A stretch of 64,000 bases of DNA from CAVQBP01 sp963740945 (GCA_963740945.1 CAVUGE010000036.1:1-64000); one strand, 5' to 3'. Shown: positions 15,941-26,907, numbered from the stretch's first letter. A program made the numbers and translations. The notes: generated from the sequence alone by a model not told the origin.

Positions 15941-18679
15941 ATGATAAAAATTTTACGAATTATTTTTATAAGCTTATATCTTCTAATTGCACAAATAAAT
16001 CTTTTTGCGGGGACTACAGGAAAAATTGCCGGCAAGGTGACAGATAAAAAATCAGGCGAGCCGCTCATTGGAGTTAATATAATTCTTTTGGGTACAACTA
16101 TGGGTTCTGCTACTGATTTAGACGGGAATTACTATATTTTAAATATACCACCCGATACCTACAAAGTCAAAGCTTCATTAGTTGGTTATGCAACAATTAC
16201 TTTTGATAATGTCAAAATATCTGTTGATCAAACTACAAAACTTGATTTTACAATGAGTGAAGAGGCAATTGAGATAAATAGTGTTGTTGTTACAGCTTCT
16301 AAACCTCTTGTTCAAAAAGATTTAACTTCGACGCAGGAAAATGTAAGCGGGAAAGATATTGAGATGCTGCCGGTAGAAGATGTACAATCAGTAATTAATT
16401 TGCAGGCAGGTGTAGTTAACGGTCATTTTAGAGGGGGGAGACTTGGTGAAGTAAAATATATGATAGACGGTGTTTCTGTTAACGATGTATATTCGGGTGA
16501 ATCAACAATGCAAGCGGATGTGAACAGCATACAGGAACTTCAAGTTATCACGGGAACCTTCAATGCTGAATATGGTGAAGCTTTATCGGGAGTAGTAAAC
16601 CAGGTTACAAAAATTGCTAGTGATCATTATAACGGAAGTTTTTCAGCATATTCGGGAGATTATGCTACAAACAGAAGAGGTGATTTATACTTATATATGG
16701 GAGGGTTCCATCCGTCAAGGACTTATAATTTACAAGGAAATATCAGCGGTCCAATACCCGGAACATCGGAATTCGTTAAGTTTTTTGTTTCCGGGAGATA
16801 TTTAAGTGACGACGGATATTTATATGGTAAAAGGATTTTTAATCCGTCAGATTCTTCCAATTTTACAGCTAACAATTCAAATGATTGGTATGTTGGTGCA
16901 ACAGGTGACAGTGCAAATGTACCTATGAATTTTTCCAAGGAATTAAGTCTCCAGGGAAAATTATCTTTTAAAGTCGGACAGGGGAAAGGAATTGTTTTAG
17001 AAGGTTTATATCAAGATCATAATTATAAAGATTATGATCATCTCTTTAAACTTAATCCTGATGGAGACTATAATAAATATCAGACGAGCTTTTTGGGAAG
17101 CATCAGCTATACACATGTTTTCAGTAATTCCGCATTTCTGGATGTACTCGGTTCTATGTATTATTCTGATTTTCAGCAATATGTTTATCCCTTGTTAGAT
17201 GCATCGGGGAACGCTGTAAATTTTCATGCTGGTAGTAGTGTAGAAGGATTACATCCTGATCCACGTTATGTTAAACCAGAGAGAATGAGAGATGTAAGCG
17301 GCAATTCATTTCTAACCGGCGGTACGGAGAACTGGCAATTTTATCATAACACAAAATCTTATTCAGGCAAATTAGATTTTACCGATCAAGTTAATAATTC
17401 AAATGAAATTAAAACCGGTGTTGAAGCAAAATTACATACATTAAACTATACCGATTTTGAGGTGCTTGTTGAACCATCCAACGGATATATTCCTCACATA
17501 CCAGAACCCGGTTCATTTGATTTTAATATATACAAAAACCATCCATATCAATTTGCAGCTTATATTCAGGATAAAATTGAATTGGACTACTTGATTGTAA
17601 ATGTCGGAGTAAGATATGATTATTTTCAACCAGATGGTGATGTACTTTTAAACCCGGATTCAATTGCTGTACTGGATAATCTCAAACCTCCATTTCCTTC
17701 ACAATATTTTAAAAAAGCATCATCCGAATCTCAATTAAGTCCAAGAGTCGGGATTTCATATCCCATAAGTGAAAAAGGTGCAGTACATATTTCTTACGGT
17801 CATTTTTTCCAGATCCCACCCTTCGAGTTTTTATATAAGAACCCCAATTATAGAATAGCATTAAGCGGTGACTTACCGGAATTAATCGGGAATGTGATAG
17901 GGAACGCTGATTTAAAGCCGCAGCAGACAGTTATGTATGAGCTAGGGCTTCAGCAGGAATTGACATCGGAACTTGGTGTAAATGTTACAGCCTACTACAA
18001 GGATATTCGAAATCTTCTTGGCGTTGAAATTCATATAAAAAATAACTTTAAAAAATTTGCAGAATATGTAAATAGAGATTATGGATCAGTTACCGGTTTA
18101 ACTCTTTCTCTTGAAAAGAGATTTCAAGGTGGATTAGGAGCAAGTATTGATTATACTTATCAAGTTGCAAAAGGGAGTGCTTCGGACCCCAACGCAGCCT
18201 TTAACAAAGTTCAATCATCGCCTCCGATTGAGGAAAATAAAGTGCTGGTGCCCTTAGATTGGGACAGAAGACATTCCCTTAATTTTACACTTACTCTTGG
18301 CGATCCGGAAAATTTTATTGCAAGTGCCGTTGGAAAATTGGGTTCCGGACTTCCGTATACACCTTCATTTCAGAATCAAAGGACAGGTTTGGAGAATAGT
18401 TCAAATAAACCAACATATTTTAATGTTGATCTTTATTTGACCAAATATTTGGCTATTTCAGGCGTTAATTTATCTGTCTTTCTAAAGATATATAATTTGT
18501 TTGATACAGCAAACGAACTGGATGTATTTACAGATACAGGAAGAGCAGGATATACACTTGATTTAACAAGAGCTCAATCAGCCCCAAGGGGTGTAAATAC
18601 ATTGCAGCAATTTTTTGCCAGACCAGATTTTTATTCTTCACCAAGACAAATTATTCTTGGTGCTTCAATAGATTTTTAA
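15941..18679 (+). CDS. TonB-dependent outer-membrane receptor with carboxypeptidase-regulatory-like N-domain
   Basis: A 912-residue receptor for energised uptake across the outer membrane. A signal peptide (1-27) is followed by a CarboxypepD_reg-like beta domain (IAGKVTDKKSGEPLIGVNI, about 28-115), a plug domain with the TonB-box-proximal VVVTASKPL and YMIDGVSVNDVYSG, and a long beta-barrel (about 240-912) with the final residues GASIDF ending in an aromatic, as needed for barrel assembly. It starts a set of three genes (receptor, 1080-residue surface protein, PorV-like) often found together in Ignavibacteria. The ligand is presumably an oligosaccharide. Confidence 0.88.
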   Translation: MIKILRIIFISLYLLIAQINLFAGTTGKIAGKVTDKKSGEPLIGVNIILLGTTMGSATDLDGNYYILNIPPDTYKVKASLVGYATITFDNVKISVDQTTKLDFTMSEEAIEINSVVVTASKPLVQKDLTSTQENVSGKDIEMLPVEDVQSVINLQAGVVNGHFRGGRLGEVKYMIDGVSVNDVYSGESTMQADVNSIQELQVITGTFNAEYGEALSGVVNQVTKIASDHYNGSFSAYSGDYATNRRGDLYLYMGGFHPSRTYNLQGNISGPIPGTSEFVKFFVSGRYLSDDGYLYGKRIFNPSDSSNFTANNSNDWYVGATGDSANVPMNFSKELSLQGKLSFKVGQGKGIVLEGLYQDHNYKDYDHLFKLNPDGDYNKYQTSFLGSISYTHVFSNSAFLDVLGSMYYSDFQQYVYPLLDASGNAVNFHAGSSVEGLHPDPRYVKPERMRDVSGNSFLTGGTENWQFYHNTKSYSGKLDFTDQVNNSNEIKTGVEAKLHTLNYTDFEVLVEPSNGYIPHIPEPGSFDFNIYKNHPYQFAAYIQDKIELDYLIVNVGVRYDYFQPDGDVLLNPDSIAVLDNLKPPFPSQYFKKASSESQLSPRVGISYPISEKGAVHISYGHFFQIPPFEFLYKNPNYRIALSGDLPELIGNVIGNADLKPQQTVMYELGLQQELTSELGVNVTAYYKDIRNLLGVEIHIKNNFKKFAEYVNRDYGSVTGLTLSLEKRFQGGLGASIDYTYQVAKGSASDPNAAFNKVQSSPPIEENKVLVPLDWDRRHSLNFTLTLGDPENFIASAVGKLGSGLPYTPSFQNQRTGLENSSNKPTYFNVDLYLTKYLAISGVNLSVFLKIYNLFDTANELDVFTDTGRAGYTLDLTRAQSAPRGVNTLQQFFARPDFYSSPRQIILGASIDF

Positions 18680-18703
18680 AAAGTAATTTTTCAAGGTAAA
18701 ACC

Positions 18704-21700
18704 GTGAAGAAAAATAGAATTTATCTAAAAATTATATTGGTAATAATTATTTTGTTTTTATCCTCGAATATTTTTGCCCAGAGGGTTGTGGATAAAAACA
18801 AAGGAAATCATAATAATACTAAATCCGGAATAATGGATGGAAACCTGGTTCAAACGGTATTTTATAACTTTGGCGAAATTGCCGATTGGCAAAATCAGCC
18901 AACAATCAGTGGAGTTTGGCCGAAAGGTTCAGGGCATACATATGTTGATGGAGTAGCTGTAATTGTGCAATCGGAAGTGAAATATAACGGAAATACTTTC
19001 CATCCGCTGGAGACCAATTATTATGAATATACACGTGCAGATCCCCAGACAAAAGTGACATATGGATGGTGGGCATTACCGGGTTATGCAAGTCCATATC
19101 AGAGCAGTGTTGCTCGAAGTGATGATCCGAAAACATGGCCTTCTACCTGGCCTGACAGAAAAGATGACTGGAATGGTCAATGGGATGGATTTTTTGGTAA
19201 AGGTATTAAAAATGCCGACCTTGAATCATACTTCGTTTTTGATGATAATGAGGATAGAGAATATATAGCAAAATATGGTTTTTACCCGGATGCTGCAGAT
19301 CCAACACGCGGAGGATTGGGAATGCAGGTACATGGAAGAGGATTTCAATGGTCTCAGGTTTTAGCTCAGGATGTAATCTTCTGGTATTATGAAATTACAA
19401 ACGTGTCGACAACAGATTACCCCAAATCCCTTTTTGCACAATATGTAGACTGGGGAATTGGAGGACATGATAATTCTTCAAATAATGCCGGTAATTATAA
19501 TGAGGTACTTGATATTTCCTATGCCTCGTCTACAGTTCCATTTGGTAGTCCGGGTCATTGGAGCCCGGTAGGATACAGCGGTTATGCATTTCTTGAAAGC
19601 CCTGGAATTTCTGATGACAATAGAGACAATGATAATGATGGATTGACTGACGAAAAACGGGACAATGAAGCAAGAGTGTTTATCAGCCAGCCCGGACAGG
19701 ATCCATTTTTACGAAATCCATCAATAGATACAACAACATTTAGGAATTTTTATAATTATTCATGGCAGCCACATTGGGATGCCGATGAAAATGCAAACTG
19801 GAGATCGTATACTGATATTAACAAGAATGGGAAATGGGATTCAGGTGAACCTTTGAATGATGATGTTGGGAGAGACGGACTCGGACCATTTGACGATGGT
19901 TATTCAGGACCAGACGCCGATGGTTCGGAAGGAGATGGAAAACCTGAACAAGGTGAACCAAATTTTGGTATTCTTGATAAAGATGAATCCGACCAGCTTG
20001 GATTAACAGGTTTTCAGATATTTGCAGTACATAAATATGACTTAAACAATGATGAAGCAAACTGGAATGCACTTTCAGGACTGCCATCGCCACACGGACA
20101 AGAGCTTCCAGGAGTTAATCTCGGTAATTTCTTCTCAAGCTATTTATTTCATATGAACGGCAGGAATACCTATTCTGCACAAACCGGGCAGCCGCAAGAG
20201 ACGGGAGAGACCCAGCGTTTTTCAATGTCTTTATTATTCGGAATAGATCAAAATGATTTATTTAGAAGAAAGAAAACAATTCAATCAATTTATAATGCTA
20301 ATTACAGATTTGCCAAACCGCCCGATAAGCCAACATTAACGGCAATAGCAGGAGATCATAAAGTTACATTATACTGGGATGACCGTGCTGAAAAAACCTT
20401 CGATTCATTTTATCAAAGATATAATTTTGAAGGTTATAATATTTACCGTTCTACTGAACCAAATTTTACTGAAGACCAGGTTATAACCGATGCATACGGA
20501 AAAGTAACTTTCAGGAAGCCAATTGCACAATTTGATTTAATTGACGGAGTTAAAGGACTCCATCCGATTGCAGTGAACGGAGCTATGTTTAACCTTGGCG
20601 ATGATACAGGTTTGAAACATTCATATATAGATTCAACAGTTGAGAATGGTCAGACGTATTATTATGCTGTTGTTGCATATGATAAAGGTTTTATAACAAC
20701 AACAATAAAAGGTGAAGTTGAGGGAATTCCCCCTTCCGAAACAACAAGTATAATTAAAGTTGATATAAACGGTCAAACTAAAACCGATATAAATACTGCT
20801 GCAGTGACTCCAAGTGCTCCAGCTGCAGGATATGTGCCGCCAAACGTGGTGAATTTTGATTCAGCAGGACCAGGAACAGGCTATGCCAAAATCGATATAC
20901 TTAATCCTGATTCTATTAAAGATCAAAATACCTACAGGGTAGAATTTGTGGATAATACTATATATCATAATAATCCTCATCCATTCTTTAGGATGGTCGA
21001 TTATTCGAACAATGATACACTAATCCACTTAACCAAATTTGATGGTAATGAATACCAAACTCAAGTAATTGACGGATTTTCAATTAATATGGTAAATGAT
21101 ACGGCAGTTAATATTATAAATGCACAGACGGGCTGGATAATAGGAAATAGTAATTATACTGTACCCACGGGTTTTGATGACCGTTATGCACCGGCTTATC
21201 AAAGTAAAAGAGTATATCTGCCAGCAGATTTTGAGATACAATTAACCGAACCGGGTAAAGGAGATACATCATATCCTTCTTCAAGTTTTTCACAACCTGT
21301 TCCTTCCAATATTATTATAAAAGATATAACAGACGGTATTGATCATTTCCAGTTTATTTTTAGAGATAATGATAATGATAATATGTTTACTTCCGGAGAT
21401 GCAATATTTGTTGTATGCGGGGATTCAATTGATAAAAAAGCGACTAACTTTTCAAATCTCCATGTGGGATGGTCGGTTTCATTAATGAAGGATACATCAA
21501 TTGCGCAGGGGAATCAAATTCCTCCTCAACCCGGCGATGTATTTAAAGTGGTTACAACCAAACCATTTAGGACAGGCGAGTATTACCAGTTTACAACCAA
21601 ATCGCCCTATTTTGATAAATCAAAAGTAAAAACCGATATGAATGAAATAGCTGTAGTGCCTAATCCTTACGCGGGTGCTGCATCTTGGGAGCCAAGAACA

Positions 21701-21946
21701 ACTGATGTAGGAAGAGGGGAGAGGAGAATTTATTTTATTCATCTTCCTCCAACGTGTACAATTAGAATTTATACAATCAGCGGTAATTTAGTTCAAACAA
21801 TTACTCATGAAAGTAATTTGACCAACGGTCAAGAACCATGGAATTTAGTATCAAAAGACGGAATGGATATAGCGTTTGGTGTTTATATTTTTCACGTTGA
21901 AGCGCCGGAAGGAGAAAAGATCGGGAAGTTCGCAGTTATCAAATAG
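18704..21946 (+). CDS. large secreted protein with C-terminal FlgD/T9SS-like domain
   Basis: A 1080-residue secreted protein from a GTG start 24 bases after the receptor. It has a signal peptide (about 1-25, ending IFAQ), acidic calcium-loop-like stretches (DDNRDNDNDGLTDEKRD, about 305-321), a fibronectin III-like module (about 545-690, TLTAIAGDHKVTLYWDDRAE) and a C-terminal FlgD-like sorting domain (VVPNPYAGAASW, then IRIYTISGNLVQTI and FGVYIFHVEAP). It has no recognised catalytic motif. Its position between a TonB receptor and a PorV-like protein suggests a surface-attached component of the uptake system exported by type IX secretion. Confidence 0.72.
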   Translation: MKKNRIYLKIILVIIILFLSSNIFAQRVVDKNKGNHNNTKSGIMDGNLVQTVFYNFGEIADWQNQPTISGVWPKGSGHTYVDGVAVIVQSEVKYNGNTFHPLETNYYEYTRADPQTKVTYGWWALPGYASPYQSSVARSDDPKTWPSTWPDRKDDWNGQWDGFFGKGIKNADLESYFVFDDNEDREYIAKYGFYPDAADPTRGGLGMQVHGRGFQWSQVLAQDVIFWYYEITNVSTTDYPKSLFAQYVDWGIGGHDNSSNNAGNYNEVLDISYASSTVPFGSPGHWSPVGYSGYAFLESPGISDDNRDNDNDGLTDEKRDNEARVFISQPGQDPFLRNPSIDTTTFRNFYNYSWQPHWDADENANWRSYTDINKNGKWDSGEPLNDDVGRDGLGPFDDGYSGPDADGSEGDGKPEQGEPNFGILDKDESDQLGLTGFQIFAVHKYDLNNDEANWNALSGLPSPHGQELPGVNLGNFFSSYLFHMNGRNTYSAQTGQPQETGETQRFSMSLLFGIDQNDLFRRKKTIQSIYNANYRFAKPPDKPTLTAIAGDHKVTLYWDDRAEKTFDSFYQRYNFEGYNIYRSTEPNFTEDQVITDAYGKVTFRKPIAQFDLIDGVKGLHPIAVNGAMFNLGDDTGLKHSYIDSTVENGQTYYYAVVAYDKGFITTTIKGEVEGIPPSETTSIIKVDINGQTKTDINTAAVTPSAPAAGYVPPNVVNFDSAGPGTGYAKIDILNPDSIKDQNTYRVEFVDNTIYHNNPHPFFRMVDYSNNDTLIHLTKFDGNEYQTQVIDGFSINMVNDTAVNIINAQTGWIIGNSNYTVPTGFDDRYAPAYQSKRVYLPADFEIQLTEPGKGDTSYPSSSFSQPVPSNIIIKDITDGIDHFQFIFRDNDNDNMFTSGDAIFVVCGDSIDKKATNFSNLHVGWSVSLMKDTSIAQGNQIPPQPGDVFKVVTTKPFRTGEYYQFTTKSPYFDKSKVKTDMNEIAVVPNPYAGAASWEPRTTDVGRGERRIYFIHLPPTCTIRIYTISGNLVQTITHESNLTNGQEPWNLVSKDGMDIAFGVYIFHVEAPEGEKIGKFAVIK

Positions 21947-21993
21947 AATTTATGCGATTCTTTTCCCAAAGGGATCAATTTTGAGAGGTATTT

Positions 21994-23031
21994 ATGAAAA
22001 AGAAATTTTTACTATTAATTTTATTTTTATGCTTCTTTAAAACAGAGACATTGTTCTCTCAAAATGGGAGTAAGAATGTATCCAAAGCAGGAACTACTGC
22101 CGGAACTTTTTTGGAAATTGGAGTCGGTCCTTCCAATGGAATGGGGGGAGCGTTTGTAAGTCTTGCAAATGATGCGACAGCTTTATACTGGAATTCTGCC
22201 GGAATTGCGGGTTTCGTCCAAAATGAAGTTTCGGTTGTTCATATAAATTGGCTAGCATCAACCAATTTGGACTATGCCGCACTTGTAATTCCATTAGGAG
22301 ATCTAGGAAATGTTGGTTTTAGTTTTACATCATTATCAATGGGTGATGAAAAGGTAAGAACAGTAGAAATGCCTGATGGTACAGGGGAATATTATAGTGC
22401 CTCTGATATTGCAGTTGGTGTTTCGTATGCAAGAAGTTTGACAGAAAGATTTTCAATAGGATTTACTGCTAAATATATTCAGGAATCCATCTGGCATATG
22501 TCCAGTAATGCATTTGCAATAGACGTGGGCACTATTTTTAGAACTGATTTAATCGGCGGTTTAACTATTGGAGCTTCTATTTCAAACTTTGGGACTAAAA
22601 TGCAGTTATCAGGCCGCGATACCAGAACTTTTGAGAGTGTAGATCCGACAAAACAAGGTTCGAATGATAGAATCCCTTATGTAATAGATCTTGATTCATG
22701 GGATCTCCCTTTAATTTTCAGAATAGGCTTATCAACTAATGCTATAAAAACGGATGATTACAGGCTGACTGTAGCTGTAGATGCGCTGCATCCAAATGAT
22801 AACTATGAAAGTGTTAATGCAGGAGCAGAATTTTCTTTTAAGGAATTTTTATTCGTTAGAGGAGGCTATCAATCATTATTTCTTGTAGATAAAGAAGGAG
22901 GATTAACTTTAGGTGTAGGCATAAATTCAAAATTGCTTTTTTCTAATAATCTTTTCAGGTTTGATTATGCGTATAGAGATTTCGGAAGATTGAATGCGGT
23001 TCATTCTTTTTCGGTGGGGATAAAGTTTTAG
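21994..23031 (+). CDS. PorV/PorQ-like outer-membrane protein
   Basis: A 345-residue protein with a signal peptide (1-22) and a predicted beta-barrel. It has the family phrases GAFVSLANDATALYWNSAG (about 50-68) and a C-terminal strand ending SVGIKF. This family (UPF0164/PorV) includes the type IX secretion shuttle that carries cargo to the attachment complex. It follows the 1080-residue T9SS-type protein by 47 bases with a TGAGAGG ribosome site, so it may serve that cargo specifically. Confidence 0.75.
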   Translation: MKKKFLLLILFLCFFKTETLFSQNGSKNVSKAGTTAGTFLEIGVGPSNGMGGAFVSLANDATALYWNSAGIAGFVQNEVSVVHINWLASTNLDYAALVIPLGDLGNVGFSFTSLSMGDEKVRTVEMPDGTGEYYSASDIAVGVSYARSLTERFSIGFTAKYIQESIWHMSSNAFAIDVGTIFRTDLIGGLTIGASISNFGTKMQLSGRDTRTFESVDPTKQGSNDRIPYVIDLDSWDLPLIFRIGLSTNAIKTDDYRLTVAVDALHPNDNYESVNAGAEFSFKEFLFVRGGYQSLFLVDKEGGLTLGVGINSKLLFSNNLFRFDYAYRDFGRLNAVHSFSVGIKF

Positions 23032-23054
23032 AATTTTTAAATATCGAAAATAAA

Positions 23055-23097
23055 CCTCACCCCCTAACCCCCTCTCCTTAGTAAGGAGAGGGGGAAG
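23055..23097. repeat. CTCACCCCCTAA palindromic repeat, copy 3
   Basis: This is the cleanest copy: a 27-base perfect palindrome at 23068-23094 (CCCCCTCTCCTTA, G, and its reverse complement) preceded by CCTCACCCCCTAA. It lies right after the PorV-like gene and may terminate it. Confidence 0.8.
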
Positions 23098-23110
23098 AGA
23101 AGTAAGGTAA

Positions 23111-24697
23111 ATGCAAATGTATATGAAAAATATTGAGCCACAAAATGATGATTTATTTAAGATTAGAATCAGAAGGTTTCTTTTATTTTTAATAAGTTTC
23201 TTTTTTTTCACCACATTGATCATTCCGAAGGATAAGAAAGATTCGGTTTTAATTGATTTGAAAACGGCAATTAATAGCAAATCGGGGAATGAAATACTTG
23301 CGCAAGTGGGGGATAAAAAGATAACCGTTAGAGAATTTCTCACAAGTTATGAATTCGGACCTGCTTTTCCTAAAAGGATAAAAAATTCAAAGAAGCATTT
23401 TTTGGATTATATGATAAATGAAAAATTAATAGCTCTAAATGGATACGCGATGGGGATTGAAGATTCGATTCAAGCTAAGGAAATGCTGAATGCTATTAAA
23501 GGGGATTTATCAACTGAAGAGATGTTTAAAGATGATATTTTAAAAAATATAAAAGTTAAAAAATCGGAACTGGATAAGGCATTCGAAGAAAAACAGATTA
23601 ATTATAAAATAAGATGGCTTTATACACCCGATGAAAATATTCTTTTAAATTATGAATCCGGATTAATGAGAACTACTTGTTTTGATTCTTTATTCAACCT
23701 TCAGTTAAACGATTCTGTTTTTGCGGATCAGCGTTCAATGGATATTGACAAGTTTAAATTAAAAATAAGAAATCCTGAAATGTTCGGTATTGTTGACAGT
23801 ATGAAAGCAGGAGAAATTTCCAAACCTATAAAAGCGAATGACGGGTGGTATATCTTGAGGCTTGATGACATATGGAAAAATATGATAGCAACGCAAAGCG
23901 AATCAGAGGAAGAAAAAGCTGATGCTGAAGAAGCAATTAAAAAAACTAAAATGGATCATGAGTCGGACATTTATATTGATAACTTATTAAAAGCAGAAAA
24001 GCCCGTTATAAAAGGGAACGGGTTTGCAGTACTAAGATCCTATTTAGGAGGGTATGAATTACCTAAAGAAAAATATGACGACTGGAAACTAGATGAAAGG
24101 CTTCATGAACAAATTGAGAAACTGGATGTTAAGGATAATAATTATGGTAAGTTAGCCCTTGTTACTCTTAAAGATACTATCTTAAATATTGATGATTTTA
24201 TAAATTGGTATAGGATGAGGAGTCAATTTATAAAGCTGAACAAAGATGATTTTAATAAATTCTCTGCATCAATAGAAAGCAATATATGGCAAATGGTCAG
24301 GGATAATTTGCTGATGAAACGTGCTCATGCGAGGGGGTATCAAAATAAAGATAATGTAAAACAGCAGCTGAAATGGTGGAAGGATAAAATTGTTTACGCC
24401 GTAATGAGAGATAAAATAATAAATTCTATTAAATTAAATAATAATGAAGATAAACTTAATTCTCTTCCCAAACCTGATGAAAAGAAGGAGATGGAAATAA
24501 CAAAAAAAATGCTGCATGAAGTAGTAGCCTTAAAACAAAAATATAAAGTAGAAATTAATGAAAAACTTCTAAACAAAATTTATGTTTTAGACAGTAACGA
24601 TCTTAAAACGATTGATATTTATATAGTAAAAAAAGGAGGGATATTCCCTCATCCAGCTTATCCATCTATTGACATGCTGTGGCAAAATTGGCAATGA
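23111..24697 (+). CDS. periplasmic SurA/PpiD-like peptidyl-prolyl isomerase family protein
   Basis: A 528-residue protein with an N-terminal hydrophobic export segment (about 20-38), a SurA-type chaperone N-domain (EILAQVGDKKITVREFL, about 58-74) and a parvulin-like domain (about 155-255, ending SKPIKANDGWYILRLDDIW). The C-terminal half is helical and charged. It should assist folding of outer-membrane or surface proteins encoded nearby. ATGs at 23111 and 23123 are both possible starts. Its TGA overlaps the ATG of the next gene (ATGA), showing translational coupling with the sugar-binding lipoprotein. Confidence 0.7.
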   Translation: MQMYMKNIEPQNDDLFKIRIRRFLLFLISFFFFTTLIIPKDKKDSVLIDLKTAINSKSGNEILAQVGDKKITVREFLTSYEFGPAFPKRIKNSKKHFLDYMINEKLIALNGYAMGIEDSIQAKEMLNAIKGDLSTEEMFKDDILKNIKVKKSELDKAFEEKQINYKIRWLYTPDENILLNYESGLMRTTCFDSLFNLQLNDSVFADQRSMDIDKFKLKIRNPEMFGIVDSMKAGEISKPIKANDGWYILRLDDIWKNMIATQSESEEEKADAEEAIKKTKMDHESDIYIDNLLKAEKPVIKGNGFAVLRSYLGGYELPKEKYDDWKLDERLHEQIEKLDVKDNNYGKLALVTLKDTILNIDDFINWYRMRSQFIKLNKDDFNKFSASIESNIWQMVRDNLLMKRAHARGYQNKDNVKQQLKWWKDKIVYAVMRDKIINSIKLNNNEDKLNSLPKPDEKKEMEITKKMLHEVVALKQKYKVEINEKLLNKIYVLDSNDLKTIDIYIVKKGGIFPHPAYPSIDMLWQNWQ

Positions 24698-25986
24698 GAA
24701 TATTTTTATTAATACTCTTAACATTAAATTCTTTAATTGTAATCTCCTGCGGAAACAATGGAGAACGTGGTGAAAAGGGAATTATTTACTGGTCAAGTAA
24801 TAATACCGATGAGATAAATTTTGCTAAAAAAATTCTAGATAACTGGAACATGAAAAACCCTGAACAAAGAGTAAAGTTTCAACCGGTACCTGAAGGGCAA
24901 TCAAGCGAAGAAGTAATATTAGCAGCGGTAGTCGGTGAAACTACTCCTGATATTTATTCCAATATGTGGCAGGGAGATGTGGAGCTATATGCAAAAGCCG
25001 GAAAACTTGTTCCGCTAGATACGTTACCCGGTTTCTTTCCATTTATCTATGAAAGATGCGATAGTGATGTAGTTAAAGAAGTGACATCTTTAGACGGGCA
25101 TATATATCAAATACCCTGGAAGATTAATCCAATAATGATGATATACAATCAAAATTTGTTTCAGAATATCGGGTATAAAAATCCCCCTACTACTTATTCC
25201 GGATATTTAAAAGCAGCAGAAAAGATAAAAGAAAATAATATTCAAAACGGATATGTAAATAAATGGATAGGTTATATTGAAGTTGAAGTTACATGGTGGC
25301 AAAGGCTGTTTGATTTTTATCCTCTTTACCTTGCCGCTTCAAATGGCGGACATCTGGTTCAAAATAATAAAGCAGTTTTTGATAATGAGTATGCAGTTGA
25401 AACTTTTAGTTTTTTAAAAACTTTATTTGACAATAAATATTTTCCACGAGAAAGACTTTCAGCAAGACAGGATCCTTTTTTATCAAGCGATATAGCGACA
25501 AGGTTTACAGGTCCGTGGGAAATTGTTCATGCAAATAAATTCAAACCTGAAGGATTTAAATATAGTTATTCAACTTTACCGGTCCCTGATGATCATAGCG
25601 GCAATATATATACATATGGAGATACAAAAAATATAGTAATATTTAATACATGTAAGAATAAAATTCTCGCATGGCAGTTTCTCAAAACGATGATCAATAA
25701 AGAGGGAGATTTTGAATTATTGAAGATGACAAATCAAATTCCTAGACGAAAAGATTTAATTACAGATAAAGAATTCTCTGATTATTTTAATGATAATCCT
25801 CAAATGCGTCCTTTTGCAGTCCAGGCAAAATATGTAAAAGGACCGGATAATAGTCCGGTATTGAAAGAGGTATTGGATGCAATTTCGCAGCAGTTTGAAG
25901 AGTGTGTTGTATACGGAAAGAAATCGCCTAAAGAAGCTGTTAAAGATGCCGCAGAAAATGTAAATTTAATTTTACTTCAGCAATAG
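24694..25986 (+). CDS. ABC-transporter extracellular sugar-binding lipoprotein
   Basis: A family 1 solute-binding protein that delivers a sugar to the two permeases downstream. The frame is open from GTG 24679, but ATG 24694 is preferred because it forms an ATGA overlap with the preceding stop and starts directly with the lipoprotein signal peptide (MRIFLLILL..., lipobox VISC). The mature part has the usual features: IIYWSSNN, ETTPDIYSNMWQGDV, IPWKINPIMMIYNQ, and GPWEIVHANK. Two permeases follow, but no ATPase gene is in the locus. Confidence 0.88.
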   Translation: MRIFLLILLTLNSLIVISCGNNGERGEKGIIYWSSNNTDEINFAKKILDNWNMKNPEQRVKFQPVPEGQSSEEVILAAVVGETTPDIYSNMWQGDVELYAKAGKLVPLDTLPGFFPFIYERCDSDVVKEVTSLDGHIYQIPWKINPIMMIYNQNLFQNIGYKNPPTTYSGYLKAAEKIKENNIQNGYVNKWIGYIEVEVTWWQRLFDFYPLYLAASNGGHLVQNNKAVFDNEYAVETFSFLKTLFDNKYFPRERLSARQDPFLSSDIATRFTGPWEIVHANKFKPEGFKYSYSTLPVPDDHSGNIYTYGDTKNIVIFNTCKNKILAWQFLKTMINKEGDFELLKMTNQIPRRKDLITDKEFSDYFNDNPQMRPFAVQAKYVKGPDNSPVLKEVLDAISQQFEECVVYGKKSPKEAVKDAAENVNLILLQQ

Positions 25987-26049
25987 TGATTGACTGATAT
26001 GAACCTCATCTCCCGGTTGGGAGAGATTAGTACAAAAACATTTATTTAA

Positions 26050-26907
26050 ATGAATAAAAAATTAGTACCATATTTATTTATTGCGCCGTATGTAATTCAT
26101 TTCCTGGTATTTATTTCATTCCCGGTTTTATTTTCTTTTTTTCTTATGTTCAATAAATGGAACATTATTGCACCGATGGAATTTGTGGGAGCCCAGAATT
26201 TTTACAGATTGATTCATGATCATTTATTTTTACAATCTATATTAAACACTTCAATATTTCTGATTATCCATATTCCACTTCAAATTATCATCGCACTTTT
26301 TTTTGCTGTTTTGTTGAGTAAAAAATTAAGATTTATAGGTTTCTTCAGAGCTGCATATTTTCTTCCTGTAGTAGTATCAGGAGTTGTTGTTGCTATTTTA
26401 TGGCAGCAGCTTTATGGCTATGAAAGTGGTTTATTGAACAGAATGCTTATAAGTATTGGGTTTGATAAAATAGGATGGCTAACTGATCCTAAAATAGCAA
26501 TGCCTTCTATTGCTATAATGGCCACATGGAAAAATGTGGGTCTGTATATAGTATTATTTTTAGCAGGCCTGCAAACAGTTCCGGAATATTTATATGAATC
26601 AGCAGAGCTTGAAGGAGCATCAAGCTGGCAAAAGTTCAGATATATAACCCTGCCAATGATAAATCCCACAATGTTTATGGTGATAATTTTATCAACAATC
26701 GGAGGCTTTTCTTTGTTTATTGAGCCATATGTAATGACAGGCGGCGGACCGTTGAATAGCACTTTATCTGCAGTGCTTTATATATACAAGCAAGGATTTT
26801 TTTATTACCACATGGGCTATGCCTCAACATTAGGGTTTTTCTTTGCCGGGATAATTTTACTAGTGATTTTTATTCAAAGGAGATATATTGAGAAAGAAAC
26901 CAGATAA
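26050..26907 (+). CDS. ABC sugar transporter permease (MalF-like)
   Basis: A 285-residue inner-membrane permease with six predicted helices, starting LVPYLFIAPYVIHFLVF. The cytoplasmic EAA loop that docks the ATPase is YLYESAELEGASSWQKFRYI (about residues 181-200). It lies 63 bases after the binding-protein gene and 31 bases before the second permease, forming a heterodimeric channel. Confidence 0.9.
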   Translation: MNKKLVPYLFIAPYVIHFLVFISFPVLFSFFLMFNKWNIIAPMEFVGAQNFYRLIHDHLFLQSILNTSIFLIIHIPLQIIIALFFAVLLSKKLRFIGFFRAAYFLPVVVSGVVVAILWQQLYGYESGLLNRMLISIGFDKIGWLTDPKIAMPSIAIMATWKNVGLYIVLFLAGLQTVPEYLYESAELEGASSWQKFRYITLPMINPTMFMVIILSTIGGFSLFIEPYVMTGGGPLNSTLSAVLYIYKQGFFYYHMGYASTLGFFFAGIILLVIFIQRRYIEKETR